The position numbers were made by a program, and so were the translations under genes. A DNA stretch of 64,000 bases from Dyella_A ginsengisoli (GTDB lineage Bacteria > Pseudomonadota > Gammaproteobacteria > Xanthomonadales > Rhodanobacteraceae): contig NZ_JADIKM010000006.1 in the NCBI RefSeq assembly GCF_044904665.1, positions 62,001-126,000 of the forward strand, given 5' to 3'. Within the stretch, counting starts at the first letter, position 1; every line of letters begins with the position of its first letter. This document shows, piece by piece, positions 46,827 to 54,635 of the stretch. The notes beneath the pieces are model-generated. The model was not told the origin of the DNA and did no database searches. It saw only the letters and a program-made list of their open reading frames with translations.

Positions 46827-46902
46827 GCCTGCAGCGCACGCGCTGCAGGCAATTGACAAGACGTGCGCTCCGACTGTACGCACATTTGATGCGCCGCGTC
46901 AA
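46827..46902 (-). promoter_or_regulatory. gltB promoter and leader hairpin
   Basis: On the minus strand, TTGACG (46897-46902) and TACAGT (46873-46878) with an 18-base spacer make a plausible sigma-70 promoter. Downstream in the leader, GCCTGCAGCG (46827-46836) and CGCTGCAGGC (46841-46850) form a perfect 10-bp hairpin with a CACG loop. A second small stem (CGTTGG / CCAACG) follows. No riboswitch class was recognised. Confidence 0.5.
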
Positions 46903-46988
46903 AGGCATTTGGGCGTCTAAACGGAAAAACGTAACAACGACGGAGGAAGCGACCGGGGCGCCGCCTCGCCGTCGCCGCGAGGCTCAGT

Positions 46989-46994
46989 GATAAT
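46989..46994 (+). promoter_or_regulatory. -10-like GATAAT abutting the envC start
   Basis: GATAAT ends six bases before the envC ATG at 47001. If real, transcription would start at the ATG and the mRNA would be leaderless. No -35 match is visible. Confidence 0.4.
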
Positions 46995-47000
46995 CGCCCC

Positions 47001-48206
47001 ATGCCCACGCCTCCCGCCTTCCGCCTGCTCATCCCACTGTGCCTGGCCAGCACCTTCATGCTCCTCGCCGCACCGTCCGTCCAGGCGCGGCGCGGCGGCC
47101 AGAGCGCCGCCGAGAAAGCCCGCGCCGAGCACAAGCTGGACGACGTGCGCAGCCGCATGGAGGCGCTCGCCAAGGCGCAGGAAGCCACCGCCAGCGAACG
47201 CGACCGCGTGAATGCCGAGCTGGCCAGGCGCGCCCGGGCGCTCGCCAGCGCAGCCGGCGCCGTGCGCGCCACCGAGGCGCAGATCGCCGCCAAGCAGCAC
47301 GACCTCGAACAGTTGCAGCAGCAACGATCGACGCTGCAGGCGAAGCTGGACCGCCAGAAGGCCGCCATCGCCGACCTGCTGCGCGCCACCTACGCGCTCG
47401 GCCAGGGCTCGGATCTGCGGCTGCTGCTCGGCGACGAGGACGTGGCACGCATCGCGCGCGCACTCGCCTACTCCAAATACTTCCAGCAGGACCGCCTGCA
47501 GCGCGTGCAGCAGCTGATGGGCGACCTCACGAAATTGCAGGACGTCGAAAACGCCATCACCGCCGAGCAGCAGGCGCTGCAGGCCACCCGCGCGCAGCAG
47601 GCCGAGCAGGCGAGGGCGCTGGCCGCGCGCCGTGCGGAGCAGAAGAAACTCGCCGAGCAGGTCGACGCCACCTACCAGGACGAGGCAGCGCGGCTGGCCG
47701 CGCTCAAGCGCGACGAGGCCGCACTCACCTCGCTGGTGACCAAGCTGCAGGCAGCGATCGACCAGGCGGCCCGCGCGGCGGAGCGCGAAGCGGCACGCAC
47801 GCACGGCGGACGCGCGCCCGCCGGTGGCGGCAAGACTCCGATGCTGGCCAATATCCGCGGCAATCTGCCCTGGCCGGCGGCGGGCGCGGTGCACAACTAC
47901 GGCAACGGCGTGCTGATAAAGGCCCCGGGCGGCAGCGAAGTGCATGCGGTGGCGAAAGGCCGGGTGGTGTTCGCCAACTTCCTGCGCGGTTACGGCATGC
48001 TGGTGATCCTCGACCACGGCGGCGGCTGGATGAGCATGTACGGCAACAACGAGGCGCTGCTGCACCGGGTCGGCGACACTGTCGAGGCGGGCGAGTCGGT
48101 GGGCACCGCGATGGCGCCGACCGGGGTCAATACGGGCGCCTATTTCGAGCTGCGCCACGGCAACAAGCCGGTGGACCCGCGCAGCTGGCTGGCCAGCCAT
48201 CGTTGA
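47001..48206 (+). CDS. envC: murein hydrolase activator EnvC
   Basis: A 401-residue periplasmic protein that activates the septal amidases AmiA/AmiB during division. The signal peptide covers about residues 1-28 (LAAPSVQA). Long coiled coils follow (about 30-110 and 145-255), then a C-terminal LytM domain (about 285-400): NLPWPAAGAVHNYGNGVLIKAPGGSEVHAVAKGRVVFANFLRGYGMLVILDHGGG. Zinc-ligand positions in the LytM core are not the active HxxxD/HxH set, consistent with a non-catalytic EnvC activator. It is followed by ctpA, the usual neighbour in proteobacteria. Confidence 0.93.
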   Translation: MPTPPAFRLLIPLCLASTFMLLAAPSVQARRGGQSAAEKARAEHKLDDVRSRMEALAKAQEATASERDRVNAELARRARALASAAGAVRATEAQIAAKQHDLEQLQQQRSTLQAKLDRQKAAIADLLRATYALGQGSDLRLLLGDEDVARIARALAYSKYFQQDRLQRVQQLMGDLTKLQDVENAITAEQQALQATRAQQAEQARALAARRAEQKKLAEQVDATYQDEAARLAALKRDEAALTSLVTKLQAAIDQAARAAEREAARTHGGRAPAGGGKTPMLANIRGNLPWPAAGAVHNYGNGVLIKAPGGSEVHAVAKGRVVFANFLRGYGMLVILDHGGGWMSMYGNNEALLHRVGDTVEAGESVGTAMAPTGVNTGAYFELRHGNKPVDPRSWLASHR

Positions 48207-48316
48207 CGCCGCCCCGCGCGGCACCGCAGGCTAGCGAAGGCGGGAATTACCGCTGCCACCGGCGGTCCAAGCCGCCACGCGCCATGCGCCTCCCCTCGAT
48301 CGTCCGGAGTTTCCCC

Positions 48317-49672
48317 ATGCGTCTATCCCCCACCTGCGGCCTGATCGCCCTTTTGCTGGCCGCGCCGCTTGCCCGTGGCCAGGACCTGCCTGCCGCGCCG
48401 TCGAGCACCGCCGCGCCGGTCGCCACTGGCACGGTCGCCGGCGCGCCCGATCCGGTGGACCTGGAGGACATCCGCAACTTCAGCCGCGTGTTCGAGGTGG
48501 TGCGCCAGGCCTATGTGGAAAAGGTCGACAACAAGACGCTGATGAAGGCCGCCATCAGCGGCATGCTGGCCGGACTCGATCCGCACAGCGAATACCTGGA
48601 CAAGGACGGCCTGGCCGCCCTCACCGAGGACACCACCGGCGCCTACAGCGGCCTGGGCATCGAGGTGATCGAGCAGGACGGCCAGCTGCGCATCGTCTCG
48701 CCGATCGACGACACCCCGGCAGCGCGCGCAGGCATCAAGCCCGGCGACACCATCGTCAAGATCGACGGCAAGCCGGTCACCGAGGAGAACATCGATGCGA
48801 TGTTCAAGGACCTGCGCGGCGAGCCCGGCAGCAAGATCACCCTCACCATCGTGCACGACAAGAGCGACCACCTGATCGACCTGCCGCTGGTACGCGAAAA
48901 GATCTCCGTCACCAGCGTGCGCACGCGGGAAATCGAGCCCGGCTACGCGTACATCCGCATCAGCCAGTTCCAGGAAGACACCGCGCCGGACCTGGAGAAG
49001 AAGCTAGGCGAGCTGATCACCAAGCACGGCCAGCCCAAGGGCGCGGTGCTCGACCTGCGCTCCAATCCTGGCGGCCTGCTCACTGCCGCCGTCGCGGTGA
49101 GCGACGACCTGCTCGACGCGGGCACCATCGTCACCACGCGAGGCCGGCTGGCCGATGCCAACATGAACTTCAGCGCGCATCCGGGCGACCTGCTCGGCGG
49201 CGCGCCGCTGGTGGTGCTGGTGGACAACGGCACCGCGTCGGCGGCGGAAATCGTTTCCGGTGCGCTGAAGGACAACCATCGCGCCCTGATCATCGGCAAG
49301 CGCACGTTCGGCAAGGGCGTGGTGCAGACCGTGCTGCCGCTGGACGCCGAGCACGCGGTGAAGATCACCACGGCGCGCTACTACACGCCCAGCGGCACCT
49401 CGATCCAGGCCGAAGGCATCAAGCCGGACATCGCGCTGGCCGACCTCACCGTGAACAAGGCCGACAGCGGCCCGCAGCTGATCACCTCCGAGGCCGACCT
49501 CAGCCATCACCTCGCCAACGAGGACGGCAACGCGCCGAAGGACATCAACAACGACGGCAGCGCCGAAAACGCCAAACTCGCCACCCAGGATTACGCGCTG
49601 TCGCAGGCGCTCAACGTGCTCAAGGGGCTGGCGCTGAACCGCGCCCCGGCCGCGGTGCCGGCCAAGCGCTGA
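48317..49672 (+). CDS. ctpA: C-terminal processing peptidase CtpA (S41)
   Basis: A 451-residue periplasmic protease. The ATG at 48317 follows CCGGAG; a start at 48284 is possible but lacks such a site. The signal peptide is about residues 1-22 (ARGQ). A PDZ domain (about 105-185, GLGIEVIEQDGQLRIVSPIDDTPAARAGIKPGD) precedes the S41 catalytic domain. The Ser-Lys dyad is Ser308 (DNGTASAAEIVSGAL) and Lys333 (GKRTFGKG), with the family spacing of 25. It probably trims penicillin-binding or other envelope proteins, in concert with EnvC upstream. Confidence 0.95.
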   Translation: MRLSPTCGLIALLLAAPLARGQDLPAAPSSTAAPVATGTVAGAPDPVDLEDIRNFSRVFEVVRQAYVEKVDNKTLMKAAISGMLAGLDPHSEYLDKDGLAALTEDTTGAYSGLGIEVIEQDGQLRIVSPIDDTPAARAGIKPGDTIVKIDGKPVTEENIDAMFKDLRGEPGSKITLTIVHDKSDHLIDLPLVREKISVTSVRTREIEPGYAYIRISQFQEDTAPDLEKKLGELITKHGQPKGAVLDLRSNPGGLLTAAVAVSDDLLDAGTIVTTRGRLADANMNFSAHPGDLLGGAPLVVLVDNGTASAAEIVSGALKDNHRALIIGKRTFGKGVVQTVLPLDAEHAVKITTARYYTPSGTSIQAEGIKPDIALADLTVNKADSGPQLITSEADLSHHLANEDGNAPKDINNDGSAENAKLATQDYALSQALNVLKGLALNRAPAAVPAKR

Positions 49673-49682
49673 AGAGACGGGG

Positions 49683-50150
49683 TCACGCGCCCGTGCCGTG
49701 CGCCAGCTCGCGCAGGCGCGCGGCGAGCGCGTCATCGTCCAGCAGGGTGAAGCCCGCGAATTCGAACGCGGGCGCGACCAGGCAGGTGCACAGCGCATAG
49801 TCGCCGAGCGGCCGGGCCGACTGCCAGGCCCCGGCGGGCACCACGCGCATCGGCAGCACGTCGCTACCGGACTCGCCCAGCGGTCCCAGCCGGAGACGCT
49901 CCAGCCGATCGGTGTCGGCGTGGTAGACCAGCAGCTCCAACGGGGCGCCCTCCACGAAATGCCAGGCCTCTTCCGCATCCACGCGATGCCAGCGACTGCA
50001 TTCGCCGGCGGCCAGCAGAAAGTGGATCGCGCTCAGCGCCGGGCGCACGCCCGGAGGCGCGGCGGCGGTGTGGATGCGGCGGAAGTGGCCGCCTTCCACG
50101 TGCGGTGCCAGCGCGAGCCGTTCAATCAGGGCGGTGGCGCGGGGATGCAC
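49683..50150 (-). CDS. DUF985 cupin-fold protein
   Basis: A 155-residue cupin of the DUF985 family. LALAPHVEGGHFRRIHTAAA, ALSAIHFLLAAGECSRWHRVDAEEAWHFVEGAPLELLVY and VVPAGAWQSARPLGDYALCTCLVAPAFEFAGFTLLD are the characteristic segments. The start is set at the GTG at 50150, seven bases past the tatC stop; the longer open frame is antisense to tatC's end. The function is unknown. It is probably co-transcribed with tatABC. Confidence 0.85.
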   Translation of the reverse strand: MHPRATALIERLALAPHVEGGHFRRIHTAAAPPGVRPALSAIHFLLAAGECSRWHRVDAEEAWHFVEGAPLELLVYHADTDRLERLRLGPLGESGSDVLPMRVVPAGAWQSARPLGDYALCTCLVAPAFEFAGFTLLDDDALAARLRELAHGTGA

Positions 50151-50157
50151 CGGGCGG

Positions 50158-50916
50158 TCAGGACCGGGCGGGGTTGTCCGCGGTGGGCTTGAGCAGCCAC
50201 GCCACCGCAAGTACCCCCACCTCGTAGAGCAGACACATCGGCACCGCGAGCATGATCATCGAGGTGATGTCCGGCGGGGTGATGAAGGCGGCCACGGTGA
50301 ACGCACCGACGATGGCGTAACGACGCCCGCTGCGCAGCTTCTGCAGGTTCACCAGGCCGATCGCGGCCAGGATCACCACCGCCACCGGCACCTCGAAGCA
50401 CAGGCCGAAAGCGAAGAACATCAGCATCACGAAATCGAGGTAGTGGGTGATGTCGGTCATCATCTCCACGCCCTGCGGCGTCACCGCGGCGAGGAAGCGG
50501 AACGCCGCCGGCAGCACGAGGAAATAAGCGAACGCGCAACCCATGTAGAACAGCACCAGCGCAGCGGCCAGCAGCGGCCGCGCCAGGCGCTTCTCATGCT
50601 TGTACAGGCCGGGGCTGACGAAGGCCCACAGCTGGTACAGGATCATCGGCATCGAGATGAACAGCGCCGCGTAGAACGCCAGTTTCAGTGGGGTCACGAA
50701 CGGGCTGGCCACCTCGGTGGCGATCAGATGCGCGCCCTGTGGCAGGCGCGCCACCAGCGGCGCGGCCAGCTCGGTGTACAGGCGGTTCGCCATCGGCACC
50801 AGCGCGAGCAGCACCAGCAGCACCGTGACGGCGGCGCGCACGATGCGGCTGCGCAGCTCCAGCAGGTGCGAGAACAGGCCCTGCTGCAGATCGATCGACG
50901 GCTCAGGACTGGCCAC
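50158..50916 (-). CDS. tatC: Sec-independent translocase subunit TatC
   Basis: A 252-residue six-helix membrane protein that receives twin-arginine signal peptides. LQQGLFSHLLELRSRIVRAA holds the conserved HL-ELR motif, and other segments are FVSPGLYKHEKR, FGLCFEVPVAVVILAAIGLV and FITPPDITSMIMLAVPMCLLYEVGV. The start is the GTG at 50916 (VASPEPSIDLQQGL), overlapping the tatB end by 14 bases; the longer frame to 50955 is inside tatB. Confidence 0.96.
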   Translation of the reverse strand: MASPEPSIDLQQGLFSHLLELRSRIVRAAVTVLLVLLALVPMANRLYTELAAPLVARLPQGAHLIATEVASPFVTPLKLAFYAALFISMPMILYQLWAFVSPGLYKHEKRLARPLLAAALVLFYMGCAFAYFLVLPAAFRFLAAVTPQGVEMMTDITHYLDFVMLMFFAFGLCFEVPVAVVILAAIGLVNLQKLRSGRRYAIVGAFTVAAFITPPDITSMIMLAVPMCLLYEVGVLAVAWLLKPTADNPARS

Positions 50917-51352
50917 GCGGCACCTCGTCGGGTGGAGTCGCCGGTGCCGGCGCATTGGCCGCAGGACTGGCGTCCATCAGTTCGTCGAACGGGGCAGCAT
51001 CGACCGGGGCGTCGGACGGGCCCGGAGCGGCGGGATCCGCACCGGCCAGCGTGGAGACATCCGCGCGCACGGCCGTGTCGACCTTGCGGGCCGCCTCGTT
51101 GAGTTGGGCCTGGACAGAATTGAGATGGGCCTGCGCCGCCTCCGCCTGCGCGGCGGCCTCACGCGCGGCCTTGCGGATCTCTTCCACCTGCAGCTCGCGC
51201 TCCACCTCCGCGCGCACGCTGTCCCAACCGGAACGCAGGCGGCGCAGCAGGGTGCCGGCAGTGCGTGCCGCCACGGGCAGCTTCTCCGGTCCCAGCACGA
51301 TCAACGCGATGACGGCAAGCAGCAGCAGCTTGCCGAAGCTGATCTCGATCAT
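50903..51352 (-). CDS. tatB: Sec-independent translocase subunit TatB
   Basis: A 149-residue protein with a short N-terminal membrane helix (about residues 4-22), the hinge ALIVLGPEKLP, an amphipathic helix and a long Ala/Glu-rich cytoplasmic tail, which is the TatB pattern. It works with TatC in recognising twin-arginine precursors. It lies between tatA and tatC on the minus strand. Confidence 0.96.
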   Translation of the reverse strand: MIEISFGKLLLLAVIALIVLGPEKLPVAARTAGTLLRRLRSGWDSVRAEVERELQVEEIRKAAREAAAQAEAAQAHLNSVQAQLNEAARKVDTAVRADVSTLAGADPAAPGPSDAPVDAAPFDELMDASPAANAPAPATPPDEVPRGQS

Positions 51353-51373
51353 GGCCGCACGCCGTCGACGTGC

Positions 51374-51613
51374 TTACTTGGCGTCGCTGGAGTCGCGCTG
51401 ACTCTGCGTGGCGGCGTCGGGGGCTTTCGGCGGGTCGGCCTGCAGCCGCTCCTCCGCCTGCTTGCGCTTGGCCGCTTCCTCTTCGTCGCCGCTGAGACCC
51501 TTCTTGAAGTCGCGCATGGCCCCGCCGAGGTCGCCGCCGATGTTGCGCAGCTTGCCGGTGCCGAAAATCACCACTACCACGATAAGCAGGATGATGAGAT
51601 GCCAGATGCTCAT
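51374..51613 (-). CDS. tatA: Sec-independent translocase subunit TatA
   Basis: A 79-residue protein that forms the twin-arginine pore. MSIWHLIILLIVVVVIFGTGKLRNIGGDLGGAMRDFKKG is the standard TatA N-terminus: membrane helix, FGTGKL hinge and amphipathic helix with the DFKKG acidic-basic motif. It is the first gene of tatABC, 21 bases ahead of tatB and 64 bases after the SYLF-domain gene. Confidence 0.97.
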   Translation of the reverse strand: MSIWHLIILLIVVVVIFGTGKLRNIGGDLGGAMRDFKKGLSGDEEEAAKRKQAEERLQADPPKAPDAATQSQRDSSDAK

Positions 51614-51677
51614 GATGTCCTCGAATGCAAAACCGGATTGGATGGCGCGCCACGCCTGTCGCGCCGCGCCGTCCGGA

Positions 51678-52367
51678 TCAACGTGAAGTGTACTCCTCCA
51701 GCCGGTCGCGGAAATCGACCACCTGGCTCGGCACGTTGCTCACGCCACCCTCGAAAATGCGCCGCGGGGTGATGCCGGCGCCGTAGATCGAGGCGTTGGC
51801 GTCGTAGTCGATGCGCAGCGCCGAGCCGTCCAGCGCCACGCCGGCAAACAGGCCGCGCGAGCGCGAATAAGAATAGATCTCCGCTTTCATCTGGCTGTCG
51901 GTCGCCGCGCTGGCCGTACGGCCCACCGGGCCGGCCGCGGCCGAGGCATCGGCGCCGAGGGTGAACTTGCCGTTGACGATCGAATCCACCCCGCGCTGGG
52001 TGCGGAACACCAGCACCACGTCGGTGGACGACACGCCGATCTGGAAGCCCACGCTGCCGCCGGTCATCGTGATGAAGCTGGGGTTGGACCAGGTGCCGTC
52101 CGGGCTTTTCACCGAGATCAGCCCCTCGCCGCGGCGACCGCCGAAGATGAAGCCGGCCTTGACCATGTCCGGGATCACCGCGATCGCCCTGGCGTCGCGC
52201 AGCAGGTCCTGCGGGATCGCCTTGTCCGGCGCCTGCATGATTTCGTTGAGCACGCGCACCGCGTTCTGCGCGCGCACCAGCGGCGGATCTTCGGCGTGGG
52301 CGGCCATCGCCGGCAGCAGGAGAATCAACGCAAGCAGCGACCATCGACGCAGGGATGCTTTGAACAT
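51678..52367 (-). CDS. SYLF (Ysc84-like) domain lipid-binding protein
   Basis: A 229-residue secreted protein. The N-terminus MFKASLRRWSLLALILLLPAMAAHAED is a signal peptide cleaving near AHA-ED. The SYLF domain is evident: DARAIAVIPDMVKAGFIFGGRRGEGLIS, WSNPSFITMTGGSVGFQIGVSSTDVVLVF, KFTLGADASAAAGPVGR and SYSRSRGLFAGVALDGSALRID. SYLF proteins bind phosphoinositides in eukaryotes; the bacterial role is unknown. The ATG at 52367 is chosen because the frame to 52409 lacks a signal. It is divergent from hemH. Confidence 0.93.
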   Translation of the reverse strand: MFKASLRRWSLLALILLLPAMAAHAEDPPLVRAQNAVRVLNEIMQAPDKAIPQDLLRDARAIAVIPDMVKAGFIFGGRRGEGLISVKSPDGTWSNPSFITMTGGSVGFQIGVSSTDVVLVFRTQRGVDSIVNGKFTLGADASAAAGPVGRTASAATDSQMKAEIYSYSRSRGLFAGVALDGSALRIDYDANASIYGAGITPRRIFEGGVSNVPSQVVDFRDRLEEYTSR

Positions 52368-52480
52368 GGAAGGCTCCGAAATCAGGGGGAAACGGGCATC
52401 GTGCGACATCGCGTGCGATCAGGTCGGCGCGGCGGCCTGTGGCAGACTGGGCGGCCTTGTCACGACCGCCGCCGACGCCC

Positions 52481-53599
52481 ATGAGCAGCAACTATACCGG
52501 CCTGGCCGGGTATGCCCACGACCAGAGCGCCAAGGCTGGCGTACTGCTGGTGAACCTCGGCACACCGGATGCGCCGACCGCAGCGAAGGTACGGCCCTAC
52601 CTGGCCCAGTTCCTGAGCGACCCGCGCATCATCGAGCTGCCGCGCTGGCTGTGGAACATCATCCTGCACGGGGTGATCCTGCGCATCCGACCCAGGCGCT
52701 CGGCCCACGCCTACGCGCGCATCTGGACCGAGCAGGGTTCGCCACTACGCACCGGCAGCGAGGCGTTGCTGCGGGCGCTGCAGGCGGAGATTTCGGCGCG
52801 CCGGCCGGGGCCGGTCAAGGTGGAACTGGCGATGCGCTACGGCGAGCCGTCGGTGCGCCGGCAGATCGAGAAGATGCAGCGCGAAGGCGTGCGCCGGCTG
52901 CTGGTGCTGCCGCTGTATCCGCAATATTCCGCGACCTCCACCGGCTCGGTGATCGATGCGGTGGCCGACACGCTGAAAGTGCTGCGCTGGCCGCCGGAGC
53001 TGCGCCTGATCAACGACTACCACGACGACCCGGCGCACATCGAGGCGCTGGCCAAAAGCATCGAGGCGTTCTGGGCCGAGCGCGGCCGCGGCGACAAGCT
53101 GCTGCTGTCCTTCCACGGCATTCCCGAGCGCTACCTGCGCGCGGGCGATCCGTACTTCTGCCAGTGCCACGCCACCGCGCGCCTGCTGCGCGAGCGGCTG
53201 GGGCTGGAGGCGGGGCAAATCCTCACCAGCTTCCAGTCGCGCGTGGGCCGCGAGCGCTGGCTGCACCCGTACACCGACGAGACGGTGAAGCAGCTGGCCA
53301 AGGACGGCGTGGCCAGGCTCGACGTGGTCTCGCCCGGCTTCGCCGTGGACTGCCTGGAGACGCTGGAGGAAATCGCCATGCAGAACCGCGAGTTCTTCCT
53401 CGAAGCCGGCGGCACCGACCTGCGCTACATCCCCGCGCTCAACGACTCGCCCGACCAGGTGAAGGCGATGGCCGACCTGGTACTGCGCCACACGCAGGGC
53501 TGGCCGGAGTTCGCGCCCGACTACGACGCCGAGGCCGCGCGCGCCCGCCAGCTCGCCGCCAAGGCGCGCGCCGACGCCATGCACGGGCGCACCGGTTGA
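52481..53599 (+). CDS. hemH: ferrochelatase
   Basis: Inserts iron into protoporphyrin IX, the last haem step. The 372-residue protein has GVLLVNLGTPDAPT, LPLYPQYSATSTGSV, the catalytic His212 in LLSFHGIPERYLRAGDPYFCQC, TSFQSRVGRERWLHPYTDE, and DVVSPGFAVDCLETLEEIAMQNREFF with the conserved Glu, all as in HemH. It is 4 bases ahead of the hydrolase gene, so the two are co-transcribed. It connects to the hemD/X/Y group about 47 kb away. Confidence 0.97.
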   Translation: MSSNYTGLAGYAHDQSAKAGVLLVNLGTPDAPTAAKVRPYLAQFLSDPRIIELPRWLWNIILHGVILRIRPRRSAHAYARIWTEQGSPLRTGSEALLRALQAEISARRPGPVKVELAMRYGEPSVRRQIEKMQREGVRRLLVLPLYPQYSATSTGSVIDAVADTLKVLRWPPELRLINDYHDDPAHIEALAKSIEAFWAERGRGDKLLLSFHGIPERYLRAGDPYFCQCHATARLLRERLGLEAGQILTSFQSRVGRERWLHPYTDETVKQLAKDGVARLDVVSPGFAVDCLETLEEIAMQNREFFLEAGGTDLRYIPALNDSPDQVKAMADLVLRHTQGWPEFAPDYDAEAARARQLAAKARADAMHGRTG

Positions 53600-53603
53600 A
53601 CGC

Positions 53604-54446
53604 ATGAGCGAACCGCGCGAACTTCGCATCGATCTGCCCACCCTGCGGCTGGCCGCACTCACCTGGGGCGACGACGACGCGCCACCGCTGCTCGCCCTGC
53701 ACGGCTGGCTGGACAACGCCGCCAGCTTCGCACGGCTGGCGCCGCGGCTGGCTGCGCAGTATCGAGTGATCGCGCTGGACCTGCCCGGCCACGGCCACTC
53801 CGATCATCTGGGTGAGGGCGCCAGCTACCACTGGCCGGACTACGTGCGCGCGGTGCTCGGCGCCGCCGACGCGCTACGCCTCGAGCGCTACGTGCTGCTT
53901 GGCCACTCGCTGGGCGCCGGCATCGCCTCGATGGTGGCCGCCGCCCGGCCCGAACGCATCGAACGCCTGCTGCTGATCGAAGGCCTCGGCCTGCTCGGCG
54001 ACGACGGCACGCAGACGCTGCAGCGCTTCCGCGACGCGCTCACCCATGAGCCGGCCGGCAAGCGCCTGCGCAGCTTCGCCAGCATCGAGCAGGCGATCAG
54101 CGCTCGCACCCTGGCCAGCGGCCTGCCGGCGAATCAGGCACGACCGATCATCGAACGCGCGCTGCGTGAAGCCGACAGCGGCTGGCAATGGCGCAGCGAC
54201 CCGCGCATCAACCGCCCCACCCCGCTGCGGCTGGCCGAAAGCCAGATCCACGCCCTGCTCGCCGGCATCGAGGCGCCGACGCGCCTGCTGCTGGCCGAAC
54301 CGGCCACCGCCTACCTGCCGAGCGAACCGATGCAACGGCGTGCGAGGTGCGTGCGCGATATCCGCGTCACGCACATGGCCGGCGGACACCATTTGCATCT
54401 GGAGCATGCGGAGGCGGTGGCGGGTTGGGCTCTGAGCGAGGAGTGA
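53604..54446 (+). CDS. alpha/beta hydrolase
   Basis: A 280-residue alpha/beta hydrolase. LLALHGWLDNAASFARLAPRLA is the oxyanion region, ALDLPGHGHSDH follows, GHSLGAGIAS holds the nucleophile Ser, and HMAGGHHLHLEHAEAVAGW carries the catalytic His. The substrate is unknown. It is coupled to hemH, as often seen in Xanthomonadales. Its last codons (LSEE and stop) lie at the edge of GA-rich repeat copy C, so the repeat supplies the stop codon. Confidence 0.9.
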   Translation: MSEPRELRIDLPTLRLAALTWGDDDAPPLLALHGWLDNAASFARLAPRLAAQYRVIALDLPGHGHSDHLGEGASYHWPDYVRAVLGAADALRLERYVLLGHSLGAGIASMVAAARPERIERLLLIEGLGLLGDDGTQTLQRFRDALTHEPAGKRLRSFASIEQAISARTLASGLPANQARPIIERALREADSGWQWRSDPRINRPTPLRLAESQIHALLAGIEAPTRLLLAEPATAYLPSEPMQRRARCVRDIRVTHMAGGHHLHLEHAEAVAGWALSEE

Positions 54447-54456
54447 GTGACCGGGA

Positions 54457-54633
54457 GCGAGGAGTGAGTGGAGAGGAGCGAGAAGTGAGAGAGAGCATGA
54501 GCTCCTGCTCACATGGTCACTCTTCGACGCCCCATGCTTGGTCTACCGTACCGTGCATGAAGAGCAGGCACGCATCCGATCAACGTGATTCCGCCTTTCT
54601 CTCACTCCTCACTCCTCTTCACTCACTTCTCGC
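54457..54633. repeat. GA-rich inverted-repeat element, copy C
   Basis: Arms at 54457-54496 and 54594-54633 are inverted repeats matching about 34 of 40, made of the same GAGGAGTGAGAAGTGAGAG motif as copies A and B. A partial extra copy of the motif (54433-54450) precedes. They enclose a 97-base core (54497-54593). It sits between convergent genes: its left end holds the hydrolase stop and its right end nearly touches the stop of the M49 peptidase. It could act as a bidirectional terminator, though it has no T-run. Confidence 0.85.
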
Positions 54634-54635
54634 TG

